DNA of 47,608 nt from Verrucomicrobiia bacterium (GTDB lineage Bacteria; Verrucomicrobiota; Verrucomicrobiia; Limisphaerales; JADLHS01): the NCBI GenBank assembly GCA_011525685.1, contig WYBW01000146.1, positions 1 through 47,608 on the forward strand, read 5' to 3'. The first letter of the stretch is position 1, and the number at the start of each line of letters is the position of its first letter. Made by a program: the position numbers and the translations under genes. The notes beneath the pieces were generated by a model. It had not been told where the DNA came from. It saw only the letters and a program-made list of their open reading frames with translations, and did not search any database. Shown here piece by piece: positions 1 through 8,663 of this stretch.

Positions 1-147
1 GATCCACAGAATCCCTTCGAGCACCACGCGATGGGGTTTTGGGGGGCGACCACGGCGTTTGCCTTTACGCGGCATTTTGGTCTTGGGCAGGAGAGGTTCG
101 ATCTTTTTCCGCTGGGCGTCGGTGAGCAATGGCTTGCGCATGACCAT
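1..147 (-). CDS. IS5-family transposase, N-terminal fragment (runs off left edge)
   Basis: Reading leftward from the ATG at 147, 49 codons remain open to the window edge. The peptide starts MVMRKPLLTDAQRKKIEPLL, continues with a Lys/Arg-rich stretch, then GRPPKPHRVV and EGILWI. This 'LTD.Q...I.PLLP ... GRP ... R.VL.GILW' layout is typical of the DUF4096 N-terminal domain of IS5/IS4-type transposases (family knowledge). A second in-frame ATG lies at 141. The catalytic DDE part is outside the window. I could not define the terminal inverted repeat between 148 and about 230. An IS end in this position would explain why the next rightward gene has no start codon. Confidence 0.75.
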   Translation of the reverse strand, partial: MVMRKPLLTDAQRKKIEPLLPKTKMPRKGKRRGRPPKPHRVVLEGILWI

Positions 148-148
148 T

Positions 149-541
149 GTCTGGCAGTACGGCCAAGGTGGTACAAGCCCAAAGTGTTATTATTCAGCAT
201 CTTGTGGAACTGGATTTAGAAACCGCTTCTATAACAATGGTCACGCACTCGTTATCGGAAGCCTGGTCGAGGTCGATGATTATGGCGATTCACCTGGTTT
301 CAAGTGTTACGAGGATTTTGTTGACATTGTGGACGACTTTGAGGCCTTCATTCGGTTCAAGCCATCACCCATAGACAGCATCGCTGTCAGTTTGGCTAAG
401 ATCACTTGGGGATGGAGCGCGCGAGCGGATGAGATCAATGATGCATGGGGTCTCACGCGTTCAAATGTCAGTGGCCCGGTTTTCATCGAGTTCTTAGACG
501 GACACGAATTCCCGTTTTGGCTGGAAGCGTACGATCCATGA
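149..541 (+). pseudogene. 5'-truncated hypothetical gene next to the IS end
   Basis: An open frame of protein-like composition (acidic and aromatic, ending HEFPFWLEAYDP) runs to a TGA at 539-541. The only ATG upstream in frame (59) lies inside the antisense of the transposase gene, and between there and about 230 I see no ATG, GTG or TTG in frame. The 5' end has therefore probably been replaced by the IS element. The stop overlaps the next gene's ATG as ATGA (538-541), which suggests the two were co-translated. No family is recognised; the small acidic profile could suit an immunity-type protein, but nothing here proves it. Confidence 0.45.
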
Positions 542-1185
542 AAGCGATTGCGAAGGAATGCACTGCTTGTGGAATGATGGTCAGCATTTGTGCGGCTATG
601 CTTCTGCCATCTCGAGCCCTCTCACAGGTAGACAACCGTGAGGAGGAGATTCGCAAAAGCTCGGAGGCCCTGCAAAAGTTGGTTACATGGGCGCTTCCGA
701 CGAATGGTTTCAAGATGGGAATACTCGCAGAAGTGGTGAAAGAAGGGGTATCCCATCCGGGGGAAGCACCCGTTGATAATTCAGTAGCGTTTGTAGGTTG
801 GCGAATCAATACCGCGCTCATTGGCCTCTCGACAAACACATTGTTGGTTGCCCTCCCCCCGCGCGAATCCTTGGCCGATCTGAGGCTTTTTGACCCGAAG
901 GGCAAACCTGTGGCGATGACGGCCACCGGCAAACGGATGAGACGTCCGGCTTCTATGGAAGGCAAAAGCCCATTCCATCAAGGGTTTCGCCGCGTCCCTG
1001 TTGATTCGGAATTCCCTCGCTTGCCTGGGGCTTGCTCCTATCGGCTGCTCGACCTGTTCAAAGTTGCAGCGCCGGGTGATTATACTGTTCTGATCAAACT
1101 CCGTGCCGCGGCGGTGGTAAGCAATGAGTGGGTGATTTCAGAATTCGAAGTGCCTGCTTTCAAACTGCCAATCAATCAGAGGTGA
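538..1185 (+). CDS. Hypothetical secreted protein
   Basis: A 215-residue protein starts at the ATG that overlaps the preceding stop (ATGA). The N-terminus looks like a signal peptide: a charged start (MKAIAKE), a hydrophobic stretch (residues ~11-24) and a likely cleavage after SRALS near residue 29. The mature part is mixed alpha/beta, with a segment LRLFDPKGKPVAMTATGK around the middle and a C-terminal part (GDYTVLIKLRAA) that resembles a beta-sandwich strand. I do not recognise a family. Coupling to the upstream truncated gene suggests the pair formed a two-gene unit before the IS arrived. Confidence 0.6.
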   Translation: MKAIAKECTACGMMVSICAAMLLPSRALSQVDNREEEIRKSSEALQKLVTWALPTNGFKMGILAEVVKEGVSHPGEAPVDNSVAFVGWRINTALIGLSTNTLLVALPPRESLADLRLFDPKGKPVAMTATGKRMRRPASMEGKSPFHQGFRRVPVDSEFPRLPGACSYRLLDLFKVAAPGDYTVLIKLRAAAVVSNEWVISEFEVPAFKLPINQR

Positions 1186-1274
1186 AACTTTTGTTTGACG
1201 ACGGTAAGTGTCGAAAATGTGTCGCTCCTTGCAATTGACAGAAAAAGCAGGACGGGAGTAAAACGCCGTCATGC

Positions 1275-1362
1275 CATCCCGGCGCCATCTACCACGTCTT
1301 GAACCGGGGCGATCGGCGGGAGGCCATTTTTCTGGGTGACGAGGATCGTGAGCGTTTTTCAC
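1275..1362 (+). pseudogene. Degenerate REP-associated (IS200-like) transposase N-terminus
   Basis: In one frame, with no start, the translation reads AIYHVLNRGDRREAIFLGD then EDRERF before falling into a different frame. This closely matches the N-terminal signature of Y1 transposases of the RAYT type ('YHV.NRG.R...IF.D..D...F', family knowledge). Only about 29 codons survive; the HUH motif and the catalytic Tyr are absent, so it is a remnant. It occupies the roughly 310-bp gap between the secreted protein and the oxidoreductase. From 1363 to 1499 the open frame that follows has no recognisable match. Confidence 0.55.
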
Positions 1363-1499
1363 CTACGCCGGCCAAGGCGCGTGCCTCCGCGCTTCGTTGG
1401 ACGGCACGCGTGGCGCAGGCGGGTTGCTGATGCTCGACCGGGTGGCCACGCCCTATTCCGGTGACGCGGCCGTCACCGTCTCACAATTGAGTCAGGCAA

Positions 1500-2849
1500 T
1501 CACGCCCGGTTCGAGTACGGCAGCGTCCAAGGCTTGCGATATTTCACACCCACCAGCTTGTCGGCGTCGCGGTCGCCGACAATCCTCTCGTTCACGGCGT
1601 CCCAGGCGATTTTCCGGCCGCTACGGAAGGCGATGTTGCCCAGGTGCGCCACGGTGGAAACGTGATGGGCGAGTTCGAGATTGAGCACGGGTGGTTTCCG
1701 TGACTTCACGCAGTCAAGGAAGTTTCGGACGTGGGCGGGGCGCGGATCGCCGCTGCTCTGGTGTTTCTCGGGGTCGAGATTGGCTTTCCGCTTTTCGATG
1801 ATGAGTTCCCAGCCGGCGTCGTTGAGGAGGATCGTGCCTTCGGTGCCGCTCCAGGAGACGCCCCAGGACCGTCCGTTGAGGCCGGTGCCCATGCCGCTCT
1901 TGTGTTCCCAGACCAGCAGGTAATCGGGGAATTCGTAGAGCGCGATCTGGGAGTCCGGCGTATCGCGCATGTCGTTCTGCACGTAAGTCCCGCCGCTCGA
2001 ACACACCGTCTTCGGCGGCCGGGGGTCCATGCCCATGAGCATCATGTTGATCAGATGCACGCCCCAATCGGTCATCAGCCCGCCGGCGTAATCCCAGAAC
2101 CACCGGAAGTTGTAGTGAAAGCGATTCGGGTTGAACGGACGCTTCGGCGCCGGGCCGAGCCAGAGGTCGTAATCCACTCCCGCCGGCGGGTCGCCGTCGG
2201 GCGGGCGGCCGATTTCCGGTTGCCAATCGAGCCAGGCCCAGCCGCGGACCATGCTCACTTTGCCCAACTTGCCGGACTTCACGAACTCGGCGGCTTCGAT
2301 GATGTGCTGGCAGCTTTTCCACTGTGAACCCATCTGGACCACGCGGTTGTGCTTTTGCGCCGCGGTCAGCATGGCGCGACCCTCATCAATCGTCGTCGCC
2401 AGCGGTTTTTCCACATAGACATCCTTGCCCGCCTGGCAGGCCATCACCGTTGGCAGGGCGTGCCAATGGTCGGGCGTGGCCACGATGACCACGTCCACGT
2501 CCTTGCGATCGAGCACGCGCCGGAAATCCTTTACCGTGTCGGGCGCTTTGCGTTCGCGCCGGGTGCAGGCTTTCACGCCGCTGGCCAGGTGGGCGTCATC
2601 CACGTCACAGATAACGGCACACTCCACCTCCGGAAAGCCGAAGAAACAGTCCAAGTCGCCGCAACCCATGCCGCCCGCGCCGATCAGGCCGACGCGAATC
2701 TTGTCGTTTGCCCCGACGCTGGCCGCCCGCACCGGACGCGGAATAAACGTCGCGCCGAGGGCTGGGGTCAGGCTCAAGGCCAGCGCGGACTTGCCGAGAA
2801 AGGCGCGCCGGGAGATCGGTTTTGGTGCAGGATGCTTTGTATCATTCAT
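1500..2849 (-). CDS. Tat-exported Gfo/Idh/MocA family oxidoreductase
   Basis: The 449-residue protein is an NAD(P)-dependent sugar or inositol dehydrogenase-like enzyme. It starts at the ATG at 2849, chosen because a twin-arginine motif SRRAFLGK follows at residues 13-20 with a hydrophobic stretch after it. The Rossmann motif GLIGAGGMG is at about 54-62, and the EKP motif typical of the family lies in DVYVEKPLAT. The C-terminal half (WFWDYAGGLMTDWGVHLINM) is the usual alpha/beta substrate domain. Export suggests a periplasmic role in carbohydrate breakdown, as in many Verrucomicrobia and Planctomycetes paralogues. The substrate cannot be read from the sequence. It stands alone, divergent from the gene at 2984. 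Confidence 0.88.
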   Translation of the reverse strand: MNDTKHPAPKPISRRAFLGKSALALSLTPALGATFIPRPVRAASVGANDKIRVGLIGAGGMGCGDLDCFFGFPEVECAVICDVDDAHLASGVKACTRRERKAPDTVKDFRRVLDRKDVDVVIVATPDHWHALPTVMACQAGKDVYVEKPLATTIDEGRAMLTAAQKHNRVVQMGSQWKSCQHIIEAAEFVKSGKLGKVSMVRGWAWLDWQPEIGRPPDGDPPAGVDYDLWLGPAPKRPFNPNRFHYNFRWFWDYAGGLMTDWGVHLINMMLMGMDPRPPKTVCSSGGTYVQNDMRDTPDSQIALYEFPDYLLVWEHKSGMGTGLNGRSWGVSWSGTEGTILLNDAGWELIIEKRKANLDPEKHQSSGDPRPAHVRNFLDCVKSRKPPVLNLELAHHVSTVAHLGNIAFRSGRKIAWDAVNERIVGDRDADKLVGVKYRKPWTLPYSNRA

Positions 2850-2983
2850 GGCAGCTTGATTAACGCAGGGAAACTGGCCGGGCGACAAGCCAATTCCCTC
2901 TCGGAGGCGGGTGACTGAGGTTTCGCCGGTTCGAGGTCCACAAAATGTTCGACCCATGAGCATGAGCCGCTAAACTGCGTGGC

Positions 2984-3325
2984 GTGGACGCCGACGAAAA
3001 AGAGATCTATTACTTTTTGAAATCCTGGACGCACGAGTTCATGTCCGCCCGGGAAATCTGTCGGCGTGCCGGCGGCAAACGGCGTTCCCGGACCGAGCCT
3101 GATTGGGCGAAGCCAGCCTTGCTGCGAATGGTGGAACGGGGGATTTTGGAAACCGACGCGGCCGGTCACTACCGGCTCAAACCGCCGGCCCGAGGCCGCG
3201 AGAAGCACAAACGGCGCTGGGCCTCGCCACAAATCGCCCAGATCCTCAAGAGCAGTGGTCGTAATTTCGACGACGCCATCATCATCTCGGACCAGGATTT
3301 GGATGAGTATTACGATGGGTTGTAA
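2984..3325 (+). CDS. Conserved hypothetical protein, winged-helix-like
   Basis: A small 113-residue cytoplasmic protein with a GTG start. The first 60 residues look like a winged helix-turn-helix fold (EIYYFLKSW, SAREICRRAGGKRR, AKPALLRMVERGILETDAAGHYRL). A basic segment follows, with an acidic tail (QDLDEYYDGL). The recognition-helix/wing pattern is inference from residue spacing. Nothing in the context (divergent from the oxidoreductase, convergent with hxlR) fixes a role. Confidence 0.65.
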   Translation: MDADEKEIYYFLKSWTHEFMSAREICRRAGGKRRSRTEPDWAKPALLRMVERGILETDAAGHYRLKPPARGREKHKRRWASPQIAQILKSSGRNFDDAIIISDQDLDEYYDGL

Positions 3326-3458
3326 CGGTGAGGGTTGACGAGTTCGGAGACGTGGCTGGACGAGGCGCACAAGTCCGGCGCGGAGGACTCGAAACGGAAG
3401 CAGGTTTGCACCCTTCCCCCGTTCGGAGTCTGTCGGACTTTCAACGTGTGTGCTCGAA

Positions 3459-3824
3459 TTACACTCCAACCGTCCGCTCTCGGCTGTGTTCTTCGTCCAA
3501 ATCACGCAGTTGCTCGATGATGGCGACAAGTTTGCGGCCGGTGGGCGTGAGGCGGTAATCCACGCGCGGGACTTTGCCGGGCGTTTCCTCGCGCGCGATC
3601 AAGGCGTAGTCGAGCAGCTTCCGCAGGCGTTCGTTGAGCACCTTGGTTGAGATGCCGGGGATGAACCGCTCCAGTTGGCCGGGCCGCGTGACGCCGCGTC
3701 CGATGGCCGCGAGCACCCCGGCGGACCACTTGCAGCCCACGACATCTTCCAGGCGGCGATAGGCGTTGCGTTCAGGCAGCGAGAGGGCTTTGGCCTTGAG
3801 GCCGGGTTTGGTCTTGGTCGTCAT
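3459..3824 (-). CDS. HxlR-family transcriptional regulator
   Basis: The 121-residue protein has the compact HxlR layout: a cysteine-tryptophan motif CKWSAGVLAAIGRG, the helix-turn-helix segment RPGQLERFIPGISTKVLNER, then LRKLLDYALIAREE and VDYRLTPTGRKL forming the wing. HxlR proteins bind DNA as dimers and several use the single N-terminal Cys to sense electrophiles or disulfide stress (family knowledge). It is divergent from a CPVC thioredoxin-like gene with about 180 bp between the starts, so control of that redox gene is a plausible but untested inference. Confidence 0.88.
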   Translation of the reverse strand: MTTKTKPGLKAKALSLPERNAYRRLEDVVGCKWSAGVLAAIGRGVTRPGQLERFIPGISTKVLNERLRKLLDYALIAREETPGKVPRVDYRLTPTGRKLVAIIEQLRDLDEEHSRERTVGV

Positions 3825-4004
3825 GCGTCCAGACTAGCCCGTTGGCGCGCGGAAATCAGCCGGGAACAAAACGGTGCCCCCTCACCGAAATGTGCCCGCT
3901 TTCGCGACGCGGGAAGTGTGATGAAATGTGGGTTCGCGACGCAGGGCCAATGGGCTGTGCGCCGGACAAAACCAAAACTGAAACCGAACAACACAAGCAT
4001 CATC

Positions 4005-4241
4005 ATGAAAACCAAAGCTGTCTTCTATCACGCCGGCTGTCCCGTGTGCGTGGCCGCCGAACAGAACGTCGCCGCCGCGCTCGACCCCGCGCGTTTCGAC
4101 GTGGAACATGTCCACCTCGGCCAGAACAAGGCCCGGGTGGCCGAGGCGGAAAAGGCCGGGGTAAAGTCCGTTCCCGCCCTCGTTTTGGGCGGTCAGGCTT
4201 ATCACATCAACTTCGGCGCTGGTATTGAGGCGCTGCGTTGA
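4005..4241 (+). CDS. Small thioredoxin/glutaredoxin-like protein (CPVC)
   Basis: A 78-residue protein starting at the ATG at 4005. It has a beta-alpha-beta thioredoxin half with the active-site motif GCPVC at residues 11-15 and the cis-proline loop VKSVPALVLGG near 53-63. It is shorter than thioredoxin (~105), so it is closer to glutaredoxin-like minimal folds. It probably performs thiol-disulfide exchange in the cytoplasm. It sits divergent from the HxlR regulator and converges on modC with about 50 bp between the stops. Confidence 0.8.
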   Translation: MKTKAVFYHAGCPVCVAAEQNVAAALDPARFDVEHVHLGQNKARVAEAEKAGVKSVPALVLGGQAYHINFGAGIEALR

Positions 4242-4292
4242 GCGGCGCATCATGTCCCCGCCTCGCGAGCAACGCACTCGCGGCCCGGGCCC

Positions 4293-5352
<1,060 letters not shown>

Positions 5353-5360
<8 letters not shown>

Positions 5361-6129
5361 GGACGGCCTTTCCCAACAGCCGCCGCGTCGCGTAAAGCGC
5401 CGCGAGGCCGATGCTCACCAGCACCAGAATCAACGCCACCGTGCCCTCGATGTCCGCGCTGGCCAGCCGCAGAAAGATCGCCACCGGCAGCGTCTCCGTC
5501 CGCATCGCCATCGTGCCCGCCACCATGATCGTCGCGCCGAACTCGCCCAGCGCCTTGGCCCACGCGAGAATGAACGCCGCGATCAACCCTCGCCGCGCCA
5601 GCGGCAACGTGACGGTGAAAAACGCGTGCCGCGGCGTCGCCCCCAGCGTGCGCGCGACCGTCTCCAACTCGGCAGGCACTTCATCGAACGACGTCTTCAA
5701 CAGCCGCACCGCCACGCCGAGCACCGTGACGAACTGCGCCAGCACGATGCCGGCGAAGCTGAACACAAACCGCAGCACATTGTCTTGAATCCATTCGCCG
5801 AGCGGGTTGTTGAAGAAGATCAGCAGCATCGCGCCCAGCGCCGCCGGCGAGACGATGATGGGAAACTCCAGCACCGTGTCCACCAGTTCGCGTCCGCGAA
5901 ACCGGTAGCGCGACAGCGCATAAGCCGCCGGCACGGCCAGCAGCAGCGCGAGCGTCGCCGCCAGTGTTGCTGCCACCAGTGACAACCGCACCGCGAACAG
6001 CGTGCGTTCCGACTGCACCGCCGCCCGCACCGCCGCGCCGTCGAGAAACCACGCCAGCGACAGGATCAACCCGCCGTAAAGCAGCAGCACCGCCAACGCG
6101 GCGGCAATGGTGGAGCGGCGCAGGGTCAT
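5353..6129 (-). CDS. modB: Molybdate ABC transporter permease
   Basis: The 258-residue inner-membrane protein has about five to six hydrophobic helices and the binding-protein-dependent transport motif (EAA loop) around ELETVARTLGATPRHAFFTVTLP, followed by AFILAWAKALGEFGAT, typical of ModB/CysTW permeases. I start at the ATG at 6129, because the open frame upstream runs through the 3' end of the endonuclease gene. Only 7 nt separate the endonuclease stop from this ATG, so modB now depends on readthrough from the restriction-modification genes or a promoter within them. modC follows with an 8-bp overlap. Confidence 0.9.
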
Positions 6130-6136
6130 GGGCGAG

Positions 6137-7183
6137 TCAGCCCTTTCGTGGGATACGAATGTTCGCCTTCGTTCCTTGAACCCGAATCTCGTCCTTTGTC
6201 CACGAAAGTTGAATTGTTTCCGGCCAAGCGTCCTCGTGCTTGGCCATCTCGGTAAGTGGCGGTCGAATGTAGCGTTCCAGAAAGACCGCCATCGTCTTGC
6301 CAGCCTTGGAATCCATGTGCGTCCACGCAGCCGCGCCAACGTAATGTTTTCCACCGTTCGCTACGAACGCTGCAATGAGTTCATCGAGACGCGGTGACGG
6401 GGTTGGATCAAGAACGATGAGCACGGGCGTCAGTCCGGCAGCGCGTGCTTCGCGCGGAAAAGAAAGCTCCTCACCAAAGCGTCCTTGGCCGCTTGCGGCA
6501 ATGGTCACACGCAATTTGAATTCGTAAGCGAGTTGGCTCTCGCCGTCATAGCAGTCAATCTGGCGGCCTTCGCCGGTCGGTTCGCCGCGTTCGTTCAGGC
6601 GTTTGACGGGCGAGTTCTTTGAGCCGACGGCTTCGCCGCCGAGACAACTTGCCAACACCGGCTCGAACAAATAGCCCGTCTCCTGCGCCGCGCGATTGTC
6701 CACGTCGAAAATCCATTTGCGCCAGACCAGCCACGACGCCAGCAGGCCATCATCCACACCTCCGAACTCCAGCAGACTGCGCGGGCCAATCTGGTTCATC
6801 GTCGGTTTCGGCTGACCGGAGAGAATGCGCTGATACTTCACCCGCCGTTTATGAAGCGTAGCGAGGTTCTCAAAGTAGAGCCGGAAGTCAGGCTCATGTG
6901 CGACACAGGCAGCAAGGCTTTCCACCAGTTCGGCGGCAGCAGGACAGCCAGCTTGCGGCGTCTGAAACCACGCCAGCGGCAGCCGGTAATAGTCGTTGCT
7001 CTGCGGCGGAGACGAAAGCGAAGGCAGTTTCGAGATTCTGGCGGCAAGTCCAAGGTCGCGGCAACACTGCGACAGCAGACAGAACAACTCGTTCTCGGAA
7101 AGCGTCACGCGGTCGTCGCCGTTGCCAAGGATGCGTGCGGCACTGAACGACTTTTTGATTTCGGCAGGTATCGGCATGGTCAT
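6137..7183 (-). CDS. Putative type II restriction endonuclease (PD-(D/E)xK fold)
   Basis: A 348-residue protein encoded directly after a C5 DNA methyltransferase, with an ATGA overlap (7180-7183). A likely nuclease core reads RQID at 207-210, then LAYEFKLRVT, giving D210 and the E221-x-K223 pair; an upstream acidic residue in YLFEPVL (E174) could complete the metal site. It also contains FGEELSFPREARAAGLTPVLIVLD, a pattern common in restriction enzymes after the catalytic strands. Position, size and motif all fit the cognate endonuclease. The recognition sequence cannot be inferred. Confidence 0.75.
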   Translation of the reverse strand: MTMPIPAEIKKSFSAARILGNGDDRVTLSENELFCLLSQCCRDLGLAARISKLPSLSSPPQSNDYYRLPLAWFQTPQAGCPAAAELVESLAACVAHEPDFRLYFENLATLHKRRVKYQRILSGQPKPTMNQIGPRSLLEFGGVDDGLLASWLVWRKWIFDVDNRAAQETGYLFEPVLASCLGGEAVGSKNSPVKRLNERGEPTGEGRQIDCYDGESQLAYEFKLRVTIAASGQGRFGEELSFPREARAAGLTPVLIVLDPTPSPRLDELIAAFVANGGKHYVGAAAWTHMDSKAGKTMAVFLERYIRPPLTEMAKHEDAWPETIQLSWTKDEIRVQGTKANIRIPRKG

Positions 7184-8508
7184 TTCCTCGCCTGCTCCAA
7201 CAACACCAGTTGTTCGTCCTTCTCGCTGACCAGTTCATTCAACAAGGATTCGGTCTGCGCCAGCGCCGGACTCATCCCTTCGGAGCGCGTCAGACAAAAG
7301 CGCAACGACGGATGACCGTTACTGCTGTATCGCACGTCGAAACCATACTCGCCCGCAATGCGTTCGCCGATGAAGCGCGCGAGCATCGGCGGAATGGCAT
7401 TGCCGATCTGCTTGATGCGGCTGGCCGCGCTGCCTGCGAACTCGAACGAATCGGGGAATGTCTGCAACCGCGCACATTCGCGCAGCGTGAGCAGCCGGTC
7501 TTCTGTCGGATGCACAAACTCCCGCGTGGCCGCGCTGGTGATGGTCAGGCTTGGCTCGTCAGCGAACAACCGCTTCAAACCGGACGGCGCACCGCCGCGT
7601 TTCTCGACCGGCGTTCCGTCCATCACACGGCGAAACGCGCGGCGACGAAACGACTCGTGCTGCAAGTGCGCTGGCAAATCCTTCATCGTCTGGCCGGGCT
7701 GCAATCCGCGCACTCGCTCAAGCTGAATTTCCGACAGCGCCACCGCATAGTGGTCGGTCACAGTTTTGGCGTCGCCACGCAGGTAGGCTTGCAGTTCGTT
7801 TCGCGGCGGCTCGCGAAACGCCAGCGGTTCGCCTGTTTCCGTTGCCGCAGGCGGCAGGTCGCCCACGGCGGTCGCGAAGGTGACTTCTCCCTTGCGAAAG
7901 ATGCTGCCCGAAAAGCGCGTCACCGGTTCGGGGAATGAAAAGTCGTGTCCGAGCCTGTTCCCGACAATTAGCACGCGCTTGCGCCGCTGTGGAATGCCGT
8001 GGCCCTGCGCGTATACCTTCTCCACGTTCAGCGAGTAACCCGCCTCCAAAAAAGCCGCCACCGTGTCGCGAACGTGCAAACCGCCGCCGCTGGTCAGCAG
8101 TCCCTCGACGTTTTCCATCACGAACCACTTCGGGCGGATGCCTTCGAGCAGCCGGACGTAATGACACAACAGCGAATTGCGCGGGTCATCGCCCGCCTTC
8201 ACTCCCGCGCTGCTGAAACCCTGGCACGGCGGGCCGCCCAGCAGCATGTCGAGTTCGCCGGGATTCAGCCCGAGGCGCTGGAGCACGGCTTCGGCGGTGA
8301 GTTGCCGGATGTCCGCCGCCTCGCATGGAGTCCCGGGGAAATTGCGGCGATAGGACTCCACCGCGTCCGCGTCAAGGTCGGTGGCAAACCGAACGTCGTA
8401 GCCCGCCTGCCCGAAACCGAGGGAACACCCGCCCGCACCGGCAAACAGGCTGATGGCCGTCGGCCTGAATGACACAGCGGAAGCGTCTTGGTCCAGTTGG
8501 TCAATCAC
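7180..8508 (-). CDS. C5 DNA cytosine methyltransferase (type II modification enzyme)
   Basis: The enzyme methylates cytosine at C5 in a specific duplex site. Starting at the GTG at 8508 it has 442 residues: motif I LFAGAGGCSLGFG (21-33), motif IV GGPPCQGFSS (91-100, catalytic Cys95), motif VI MENVEGL, motif VIII region QRRKRVLIVGNR, and the C-terminal motifs IX-X (RECARLQTFPDSF, KQIGNAIPPMLA). An upstream TTG at 8529 would add seven residues. I prefer GTG 8508 because it overlaps the stop of a 34-codon ORF as GTGA. It pairs with the downstream endonuclease. The target recognition domain lies between motifs VIII and IX; its specificity is unknown. Confidence 0.93.
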   Translation of the reverse strand: MIDQLDQDASAVSFRPTAISLFAGAGGCSLGFGQAGYDVRFATDLDADAVESYRRNFPGTPCEAADIRQLTAEAVLQRLGLNPGELDMLLGGPPCQGFSSAGVKAGDDPRNSLLCHYVRLLEGIRPKWFVMENVEGLLTSGGGLHVRDTVAAFLEAGYSLNVEKVYAQGHGIPQRRKRVLIVGNRLGHDFSFPEPVTRFSGSIFRKGEVTFATAVGDLPPAATETGEPLAFREPPRNELQAYLRGDAKTVTDHYAVALSEIQLERVRGLQPGQTMKDLPAHLQHESFRRRAFRRVMDGTPVEKRGGAPSGLKRLFADEPSLTITSAATREFVHPTEDRLLTLRECARLQTFPDSFEFAGSAASRIKQIGNAIPPMLARFIGERIAGEYGFDVRYSSNGHPSLRFCLTRSEGMSPALAQTESLLNELVSEKDEQLVLLEQARK

Positions 8509-8609
8509 GACGACAGTTGTTTTACCCAATGCACTTCGTCCCGGTGAATTTTGATGCAGAACGACGCGTCGTGCCCCCTAAGCTGTTTTTGGAATTGTTC
8601 CGCAGTCAT
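8505..8609 (-). CDS. Possible 34-residue small protein preceding the methyltransferase
   Basis: A short frame starts at the ATG at 8609 (MTAEQFQKQLRGHDASFCIK, then a short tail ending KQLSS) and stops with a TGA whose bases overlap the proposed methyltransferase GTG (GTGA, 8505-8508). This coupling geometry is the same as that between the methyltransferase and the endonuclease, which argues that the frame is translated. The peptide is amphipathic at the start, but I recognise no family. It may be a small control peptide or the leftover 3' end or start of a larger gene. It lies in the 155-bp gap after modA. Confidence 0.4.
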   Translation of the reverse strand: MTAEQFQKQLRGHDASFCIKIHRDEVHWVKQLSS

Positions 8610-8663
8610 GGCGAGATGATGCCTGACTCAAGACGTTGCGTAAAGCTCGCCAGCGTGCTGGCT

